This document shows, in pieces, positions 57,359 through 64,000 of a stretch of DNA of 64,000 nt. The notes beneath the pieces were generated by a model. The model saw only the letters and a program-made list of their open reading frames with translations. It was not told the DNA's origin and made no database searches. The stretch spans positions 2,251,375-2,315,374 of the forward strand of contig NC_087072.1 in assembly GCF_026151205.1 (NCBI RefSeq). Direction: 5' to 3'. The stretch's first letter is position 1. Every line of letters begins with the position of its first letter. This stretch comes from Bolinopsis microptera. Its lineage: Eukaryota; Ctenophora; Tentaculata; Lobata; Bolinopsidae. Made by a program: the position numbers and the translations under genes.

Positions 57359-57600
57359 ATCTCCGTGGAGAATGCAGGGAGTTACCGAACTACCGTGCTC
57401 CACTGCTCGTGCTCCGTGGAGAATGCAGGGAGTTAGCGAGCTACCGTGCTCCACTGCTCAGTTTAGTCTCCGTGGAGAATGCAGGGCTCCACTGCTCAGT
57501 TTAGTCTCCGTGGAGAATGCAGGGAGTTACCGAGCTACCGTGCTCCACTGCTCGTGCTCCACTACCCGTGCTCCACTGCTCGTGCTCCACTGGAGCTAAC
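57359..57600 (+). repeat. Irregular tandem block around CTCCGTGGAGAATGCAGGGAG
   Basis: The phrase CTCCGTGGAGAATGCAGGG occurs four times, mostly followed by GAGTTACCGAGCTACCGTGC and CTCCACTGCTC with varied spacing. The core CTCCGTGGAG is a near-palindrome. Several frames stay open across it, which is a repeat effect. Confidence 0.85.
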
Positions 57601-58935
57601 TAGTCACAGAGTGGTCGGTGCCGGGTTCAAGCAGTTGTCAGCTCTGAGCTACCTCACTCGCAGCTCAACTACAGCTCTGACTCGCGGCTCGGCCGCTCTC
57701 AAATGAGAGAGAAACTGCTTCCACAATTCACTACGTGTGATTCATTCTTGCTTTTCCTTACTAACCTGTGTTAATGGCGTTAGCTCTACCTACACTTACT
57801 ACTCGTGATGCCCATATAAGGAGTGTATACTGTATACTACACGTGATGTCCATATAAGGAGTGTACACCTGACTGCAGCCAGCTCATCAATTTCTCTACT
57901 TCTAGCTCGTACGATCCGTGCAACCTGCTATGTCAGGGCATTAAGGATTGGCATTAAGGATTGGCTCTTTTTAAAAGCTGTCCGAAACTGGACATAAGAT
58001 TATGTCAGGCCTTGTGAGGGGGTCACGTTTCCTAGGGTCGAAGTAGACGATGGTAGTTACCACAATATCCATCACTTGTCAGTGATTGTCACAGGTTCCC
58101 CCTCTAACCATTCGTCATATCACTCCTTCAGATATGTCACCTTCAGCAAATTGGCAGAGATTCACTGCTGTGGGGGAGGGGTCAGGTTACTTGTGAGCAG
58201 GGTGAGCGCTGATCTTAGTGAGCAGTGAGCTGTGATATCAGCTGCATGATCTCCTGCACCCCCACTTAAGTTAAAGTACCAGCACCCCACCCACACTACC
58301 AACTCACCTCCTCTTTCTAATTTAACTCTGATCACACTGTGGTTCTCCAACCTTCGGCACTAAATGTCCTGTCATGAATTAAGATCAATAAAGAAGTAAT
58401 GCGATGATTTAGGACAGGGACACCGCTCAGGGCACATCTAAATGGGGCAAATACGGTTAACTTTTTGGATACTTATCAAGTTCATGTGGTAACCAATGAC
58501 AGTACCAATGACTGGAACTACCAGTGCTCTGAACTAAACCACACTTCCTTCCTGCTGGTCAGCTAGCTTCTGTGCTCAGGGCACACGTTAATTACGGGAA
58601 ATTATGGTTGGAAACTTATCAAGGTGTCGTAATCAACAACAGTGCCAGTGAAACTACCAGTGCTTCTAAACCAACTCTTTCTGCCAGTCAGCTCGGCTCT
58701 ATATGGCGGAGATAACAAGCTACTGATTCACCAAACTGGCATATAATAATCACATAATACGTGAGCATAATATGGAAATATATAATATGAACATGGTTAT
58801 TGGTTATGTTAACAAGCCCCAAATTTACGGTTCACCAAGTCCGCATATAATCAGCATAATCCGCACATAATAACCATAATAATAATTACATATTATGAAC
58901 ATGTTTATTTTGCACCTTGTCACGTGATTGGAGCA

Positions 58936-58996
58936 GCGTTACCCTGGTTACCCCGGTTACCCCGGTTACCCCAGCTGCTACCCAGGTTAGCCCCGC
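58936..58996 (+). repeat. GTTACCCCG minisatellite
   Basis: Short units of the form GGTTACCCC recur about four times, then decay into GCTACCCAGGTTAGCCCCG. Confidence 0.75.
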
Positions 58997-59613
58997 TCCA
59001 TTGTGATCGTAGATATAGTCTGATATTGTATATCCGTCCCGAATGAACACGTACTTTCGTGTACTACCTTGTACACTACTATAACCAAGCTTTGGGACAC
59101 ACTTTTGACGGTCATTGCCACTGGTCAATCGAGTTTGTCGTCTTATCAAACGTGAACTGTAGGTCGCTAAAACCACATTAACATAGCCGGAAGCCAATAC
59201 CTACCGTTGCCATTCATATTACCAATCTCATGTCAAAAAATGCCGTAAACACTCACTCTATACTCACTCTAAATACTCACAGATTTATATTTTTGAGTCT
59301 ATTTTAGAATCTGCAGTATACATTTATCCTTTTTGCTTTTTCCCCTTGTTTTATCATTCTGCGTGTCTTTATGTTGTATTTCTCGCGCATGATCATGAGT
59401 AATATCAACAATTTCTGGCGAAAACATATTTGCGAAACATTTAAAAGTCACTTAAAATAATGATAATTTGACGGTAGTGGATTAAGAGGAACACAGTGTG
59501 TTGACTGTGTTCGACCACGTGTTCTGCTCATACTCGCCACAAAACACAACACTCTACTCTAGTTGGAGCTACCTGGAACTTGAATGTAAAGAACTCCAAG
59601 GTTGCTAGGAGAG

Positions 59614-59692
59614 ATGGAAACCTCTATGAACGGAGAGGCGCCTGGGTCGGGGGAAGCGCTGGACCTATTGAACAACCTCCGGAGTAAAATGA
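59614..59692 (+). CDS. Spectraplakin-like gene, alternative first exon 1c
   Basis: The ATG at 59614 begins METSMNGEAPGSGEALDLLN and ends NLRSKM before a donor GTACGT at 59693. It has 79 bases and ends in phase 1. The split codon with the exon at 60221 becomes AAT. The intron to that exon is only 528 bases, so this is the most proximal first exon. The rise in GC content over the coding part and its close spacing to the CH exons make it the best supported of the three. It gives a short, acidic and flexible N terminus before the actin-binding domain. Confidence 0.7.
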
Positions 59693-60220
59693 GTACGTGA
59701 TAAACTTGGAAATCTGCCAACTTAACCGTGTGAACTGTTTGGATTGCTTCGATTGATTGAGAGATTATGGATTGTTTCTTTGATGAAGAGTTTATACGCT
59801 TATCAGTTTGTTTGAGCTTGATATGATTTGGATACGATTGAGAATATAGCATGTGATCAGAGCTTGAAAATAACAGCAGCGCATGCACACTATGTAGCAC
59901 TCTATAACGCAGCTTTTCAAGCTCTCTCAATCTATTGTTTTATGTACTTTTAAACTTTTAACTGCAGCGATTTAAAGTTTTAACAGTGTTAATTTGGCAC
60001 TGAATGCCCTTTTAAATAACCTTGCCAAAGCACTTAGCATGAGCAGCAGCAGTTTTAAATCCCCATTGTTTTGAGCATGAAACCGGCGACTTTTTTTGGA
60101 GAGATTTGCTATAATCAATTAAACAATATCCCAATTCTGTGTTGTGAATAATATGGCTGAAGTTTGATCACATTACACAGGGGCTGTGCCTGAATACCAA
60201 TTAAACGTGACTTATTTCAG

Positions 60221-60282
60221 ATGACAGAAGTGCCATTCAGAAGAAAACGTTCACAAAATGGATCAACACATATCTTATTAAG
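60221..60282 (+). CDS. Spectraplakin-like gene, common exon 2 (start of CH1)
   Basis: Acceptor TTATTTCAG ends at 60220 and donor GTAAGA begins at 60283. The exon has 62 bases: two to complete the split codon, then 20 codons reading DRSAIQKKTFTKWINTYLIK. The QKKTFTKW motif marks the start of the first calponin-homology domain in spectrins, plectin, MACF1 and dystonin, where it helps form the first actin-binding surface. Phase 1 in and phase 0 out. All three first exons fit it in frame. Confidence 0.93.
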
Positions 60283-60448
60283 GTAAGACCGCAAGTCGTT
60301 CTCCAAGACCATAAAAAGTAAATAGGATGAGACGATCAGTGATATAGGATGTAGATTATTTTCCACAGATATTATCACACCTCTGTCGAACCACATCCGT
60401 TAAAATGCAGACAAATATCACAAATATCACACGGAACCCACCCCCCAG

Positions 60449-60783
60449 GTAGGACAAGCAGTAGACGATCTGTACGAAGACCTATCAGACGGGAACAAGC
60501 TGATAACCTTGCTGGAGATCTTGACCGGGGAGAGGCTCCCCCGGGAGCGAGGCAAGATGAGGTTCCACAACCTCCAGAACGTGGAAAACTCTCTTAACCT
60601 GCTGAAACGCAAGAAGATCAGGCTCGTTAACATCAGGAATGACGATATTGTGGATGGTAACCCTAAGCTGATTCTGGGGCTTATTTGGACCATCATTCTG
60701 AACTTTGAGATCTCGCATGATCCTGAGGGACAAGCCAGTGCTAAAGCTACACTTATTGACTGGGCTAAGCGGGCCACCAGAGG
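60449..60783 (+). CDS. Spectraplakin-like gene, exon 3 (most of CH1, start of CH2)
   Basis: Acceptor CCCCCCAG ends at 60448. The donor GTCAGT at 60784 is weaker than usual, but the frame requires it. The exon is in phase 0 and leaves phase 2. It encodes [19 protein letters not shown], then [48 protein letters not shown] and [13 protein letters not shown], and enters CH2 at [15 protein letters not shown]. The sequence [16 protein letters not shown] and VNIRNDDI is closer to plectin and spectraplakins than to beta-spectrin as I remember these families. The domain would bind F-actin. It is 111 codons plus two bases. Confidence 0.95.
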
Positions 60784-60890
60784 GTCAGTATTCTGTAATA
60801 AGTGATTTTAGATGTTTTTCGCTTTTTGAATTTGCGTTAGCACAAGTGATAACTAGTTTGTAAAGTTGTTCTAAAGGGGAAAAACCTCAG

Positions 60891-60993
60891 GTACAAGGGT
60901 GTGGACGTGAGGAACTTTACATCTAGTTTCAAAAATGGGATGGCATTCAACGCCATCATCCACAGATTTAGGCCAGATATCATTGATTACGAT
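60891..60993 (+). CDS. Spectraplakin-like gene, exon 4 (CH2)
   Basis: Acceptor AAACCTCAG ends at 60890 and donor GTAAGT begins at 60994. One base completes the codon split from exon 3 (GG+G), then 34 codons read [20 protein letters not shown] and [14 protein letters not shown]. The motif [21 protein letters not shown] is the signature of the second CH domain in the spectrin-plakin family. It ends in phase 0. The preceding intron is only 107 bases. Confidence 0.95.
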
Positions 60994-61287
60994 GTAAGTT
61001 TCTTAGTAATTTTATCCAGTCATTCTATAAATCGTTTGATAATTTACTAAATGTCTTATGTAATATGTTCGCACATTCAGCAAGCCCGAAATCATTCAAA
61101 CTGGAATATCAGTTGTCACAGCAATGTGACACAATGTGACACAAACGCAGCAGGGGAAACTTATGCCAATTACCCGATTAATTCTACGACAAAATATGAA
61201 CCATTCTACGCAATGTGTCGTGGGCCTTGCCCGCCTTTGCATTCCTTTGCATTCCTTTGCATTCTTTTGCTCACACCAAAATTTCAG

Positions 61288-61455
61288 GGATTGAAACCGG
61301 AAAACGCAGAGAAGAACCTGGAAAACGCGTTCAGCGTGGCGGAGGAGGAACTGGGAATACCCAGACTGCTGGACGTTGAGGACTTCATCCTGGATGAGCT
61401 GGACGAGAAAAGTATCATGACTTACCTTTCAGCTTTCAACCGCATGTACAGTAAG
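61288..61455 (+). CDS. Spectraplakin-like gene, exon 5 (end of CH2)
   Basis: Acceptor AAATTTCAG ends at 61287 and donor GTAAGG begins at 61456. The exon has exactly 56 codons, phase 0 in and out. It reads GLKPENAEKNLENAFSVAEE, then LGIPRLLDVEDFI and DEKSIMTYLSAFNRMYSK. The segment LENAF...VAEEELGIPRLLD and the DEKSIMTYLS motif end CH2 in this family. The expected next exon, leading to spectrin-like repeats of the rod, is not seen in the remaining 2.5 kb, so the window ends inside the next intron. In total the CH pair runs about 224 codons over four exons. Confidence 0.95.
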
Positions 61456-62543
61456 GTAAGGAGCAGCTTTAAACTAGCATTCATAAAGTTGGAGTGGTTT
61501 TTATTCCGTTATGCGAGGTAGGCACTAAGCCGTGATTGACCAAGGAGCTGTTATTTGACTTGGAACTTTAGTATGAAATGGGTGGAAAATATCCACTGAA
61601 ATATCATTTGTGACGATGAGAATAGAGGAAGGGGTTATCTCAAAAGATACAATTATTTTATTTTGAGAAAAGAAATAAGATTGACCGATCTCTATTTGAA
61701 AAAATCTCTAATTTTTCACGATACCCTTCGCGGTCCCGAACCATCAGTTACACTGAAAGTAGCATAAAATGTATTATGCAACCGTTCGCATAATGATTTA
61801 CGTCATATCATACGTACTTAGGCTTGGTTTTAATTTAATGCGACACAAATTAATCGGTAACATTAAAGTATTTCCAAATTTAGTATTCTCAATGATTGTC
61901 ATATGTCATATTAGAATATTTTATGCTTGTCGAAATGTCATGGCGATCCCAAATAGTTATTTGATGATTGACCCATAATGAGGATATTGTGGTGGCGTGA
62001 GAAAATAGCTACAAGGAAATAACATTAAGGAGATGGCTTATTTGATATGACGTCAAATTACTAAATCTAATTGTTAATTATCACTATCAAAATAAGACGT
62101 CACTTGTTTCATTGAAAGGAAGCTGTAGGGAATTTCAAAAGAATGGTTTGTACTTAATAAGTCACGAAACATTTGGGAAAAAGTGGGAAAAAAGGGGCAA
62201 GGAACTGGAAAATTGTAACAGCACGACTCTGTATCCACATAATATTTTGATCTATATCAACATTTCTCATGCATAAACACACCAAACAGTCTACCATATA
62301 GTGATTAGTGCCATATCGTGTTCAACATTACATTTCTTTACGCAATCCACAGGCTGTTCACGATCCATAAAGCTAAATATAGCTGATTTCTCCATAAAGA
62401 TTAACCTACAGATGTTTAAAACCGTATCAATGCATCGTGAACACCCTGTATTAGATCCTTATCTATTGGAACCTATTTCCGTCCATCTAAGCAAAGATGA
62501 AATGAGATAATGTATTATCTTGTCAAAACCCCTGACAAGTGTA
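61456..62543. other. Intron, no exon recognised
   Basis: AT-rich DNA follows exon 5. Frames at 61769-61978 and 62301-62510 have no recognisable domain and no good splice context. Confidence 0.5.
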
Positions 62544-62857
62544 CACGTGGTTATCTTGCCCCATGCTGATTGGCTGCATATTGTCACTCGCACTCTGTCA
62601 TTTTCTTATCTTGCTTGATGGTTATCGGTTTACTACAAAATGTTACCCTGTTATCACGATGATCAAGGGCCTTCAGGGCAGTCACGTGATCGAATATTGA
62701 ACCAATCATAACGTCCGTGGCAAATCGGTGAACCAATCAAAACATCGGATTATGATATGACGGTTTTTCCTTATTTTGCCCAATGCCGATGATCTATAGA
62801 TTAATACGCGATAAATACTGAATTTGTTGGTCGTGTTGCTATCCCCGCAATCACGTG
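62544..62857 (+). promoter_or_regulatory. CCAAT and CACGTG cluster, possible internal promoter
   Basis: Three CACGTG motifs (62544, 62683, 62852) and three CCAAT or ATTGG motifs (62569 inverted, 62702, 62733) lie within 314 bases. The composition resembles the promoter-like area before exon 1b. An internal promoter would give isoforms without the CH pair. This is motif evidence only. Confidence 0.35.
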
Positions 62858-62963
62858 ACTGGACTGCTAACTTATTAGAGGTAGAAACTGAATAGCTAGG
62901 ACCGGGGGGGTTGCAACGACCATTAATGTCAGTAGATGGAATTTTGTCAAAACTGACATTGTC

Positions 62964-63009
62964 ATTAATGGTCATTAATGGTCATTAATGGTCATTAATG
63001 GTCATTAAA
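62964..63009 (+). repeat. CATTAATGGT decamer repeat
   Basis: About four and a half direct copies of CATTAATGGT. An inverted match (CCATTAATGTCAG) lies just before at about 62919-62931, so the block can form a hairpin. Confidence 0.8.
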
Positions 63010-63091
63010 TAATTGAAATTCGTCGCACCAGATAGTGAAAGTGAAGACAAGGATCTTCATGACTTAGGTAGTTACTATAAAAAACAAGAAA

Positions 63092-63529
63092 ATGAACAAA
63101 AACACCTCTATTACGAAGTTCTGTAATTTTGGTAAGACGATATGTGGAAATAAAAGTCGGAGATCGAAATTTTTTGGTACCGGCTGTTTCGAGGGTTCTG
63201 TGCCATACCAACCGGGCTGCAAAAATTCTTCTAAGCCCTGTCAACGTCGAACAATTCGAAAGGGCGACTCATTAAGTGCTACCTTTGTTCCAAAAAAGGC
63301 TAAACGTCCCCTTCGTTGCCTCGGTACCATTTTATCAATGAGTGTCTCTGCTTCAAAAAAGGGCAACTGCAGATCTAGACGAATTCCTGCCGCATCAATT
63401 TGTCCCTATCATGATGACAGTGCTCGATTTTGGGTCAAAACTGCCGAAGGCAGAGTATTGAACTGTAAACGAATTGTTCTATCTAATCCTAGGAAAAGAT
63501 CAGCTTTTTTGTTGTCCGATTCAGACTGA
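63092..63529 (+). CDS. Unidentified open frame, 145 codons, basic and Cys-rich
   Basis: The frame opens with MNKNTSITKFCNFGKTICGN and has many Lys/Arg and about nine Cys, in a part named by KNSSKPCQRRTIRKG. I recognise no domain. It ends FLLSDSD. It is longer than most chance frames here and its GC content is higher than the flanks, which suits a coding remnant. A TATAAAAAA at 63076 is too close to the ATG to serve as its TATA box. An AATAAA at about 63840 lies downstream. It may be a piece of a mobile element or a small intronic gene. Confidence 0.25.
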   Translation: MNKNTSITKFCNFGKTICGNKSRRSKFFGTGCFEGSVPYQPGCKNSSKPCQRRTIRKGDSLSATFVPKKAKRPLRCLGTILSMSVSASKKGNCRSRRIPAASICPYHDDSARFWVKTAEGRVLNCKRIVLSNPRKRSAFLLSDSD

Positions 63530-64000
63530 TGACGATGTATTTCATGAAGTGCTAAAGTTGAATAAGTTCATCTACTGTGTAATTACTATATAATCGACTA
63601 GCATAATGATTTGGCCTAAATATAAATCTTGATATGATATAAGAACGGGAACGAAGTATTTAATTTTAATACCCGTGTTATTATTATTTTATTATTGATT
63701 GTTATTTTACTATTGATACGATCTGATACTCCTAAATTGCCCTTTGAATTATTATTATTGATAACTATAATAAGTCACCAACTGTTATCTGGTTTAAATC
63801 CCGTGGCCGAAAAATGTGTTCTTCATTACATTCGAACTTAATAAATGTAATCCCTAACTCACTCTGGAATCCACTCAAGTGATATTCTGGAAGGTTTGCC
63901 TAACCACGGAAGATTCTATTCTAAGTTTTCTCTTTCGAATCTCTAATTGTAAATGTAAAATAATAACATATACTTGTAGTTAGTTAACTTAAGGTAGGGT
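63530..64000. other. Window end, nothing recognised
   Basis: AT-rich DNA with TTATTATT runs. No exon or repeat family can be supported. Confidence 0.5.

Larger units (their letters stand above)
54487..59613. other. Intron with simple and tandem repeats, no exon recognised
   Basis: The stretch contains a 19-base G run (54792-54810), a direct duplication of about 130 bp (about 55588-55707 and 55712-55863), a tandem block at about 57359-57600 and a GTTACCCCG minisatellite at about 58936-58996. I see no coding exon. If the spectraplakin first exons are real, this is intronic for isoforms 1a and 1b. Confidence 0.5.

Noticed and set aside
57179-57706. Overlapping Cys- and Ser-rich frames
   Set aside because: They come from the GC-rich tandem block, are shifted relative to one another, and have no splice or start context.
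60449-60783. Reading of the CH exons as beta-spectrin
   Set aside because: The [16 protein letters not shown] and VNIRNDDI segments fit plectin and spectraplakins better. Beta-spectrin or another CH-pair protein remains possible without the rod sequence.

Overview
This is a metazoan nuclear genome window: AT-rich, full of transposons and satellites, with spliced exons. The only clear host gene encodes a spectraplakin/plectin-type actin-binding domain. The mix of L1/Tx1-like and CR1/L2-like LINEs, a Ty1/copia element, hAT-like MITEs and tRNA-derived SINEs would suit a marine invertebrate such as a cnidarian. That assignment is inference from general content, and I cannot name a species.

Region 1-10456 is a nested transposon cluster. 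A long foldback (inverted-repeat) element has arms of about 1.2 kb around a loop of about 0.4 kb. A near-intact 6.9 kb LINE on the minus strand is inserted in its left arm. This LINE has an SGNH-hydrolase-type ORF1, an endonuclease/reverse transcriptase ORF2, matching target-site duplications and two poly(A) tails separated by a short unique segment, which looks like a 3' transduction. Two partial copies of the foldback end follow. From 10457 to 20300 there is noncoding DNA with a tRNA-derived SINE, a duplicated ATTACGTAAT repeat, poly-G runs and a (CT)n tract of about 410 bp.

Region 20300-36945 holds a 5'-truncated CR1/L2-like LINE and a block with SINE pieces and GC-rich hairpins. It also holds a third LINE, again with an SGNH-type ORF1, whose ORF1 is split by a very young Ty1/copia element. 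The copia has 183-bp LTRs that differ at one position, a 5-bp AGTAT duplication and an open 1479-codon gag-pol. The third LINE also has a one-base frameshift in its endonuclease.

Region 36946-48900 is mostly repeats: small DNA transposon remnants, a 104-bp array, 34 copies of a 30-bp unit, a 54-bp triplet and a 47-bp higher-order array built from TAGTNNCT octamers. One copy of the 104-bp unit carries a 25-bp hat-like insertion with an 8-bp duplication that its sister copies lack.

Region 48775-61455 is the 5' part of the spectraplakin-like gene on the plus strand. Three separate first exons (ATGs at 49126, 50762 and 59614) all end in phase 1. Each joins in frame to a common exon at 60221, which begins the calponin-homology pair carried on exons 2-5 (60221-61455). 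A fourth, weaker candidate first exon lies at 38933-39032. The rod and later domains lie beyond the window. A cluster of CCAAT and CACGTG motifs at 62544-62857, downstream of the CH exons, could be an internal promoter.
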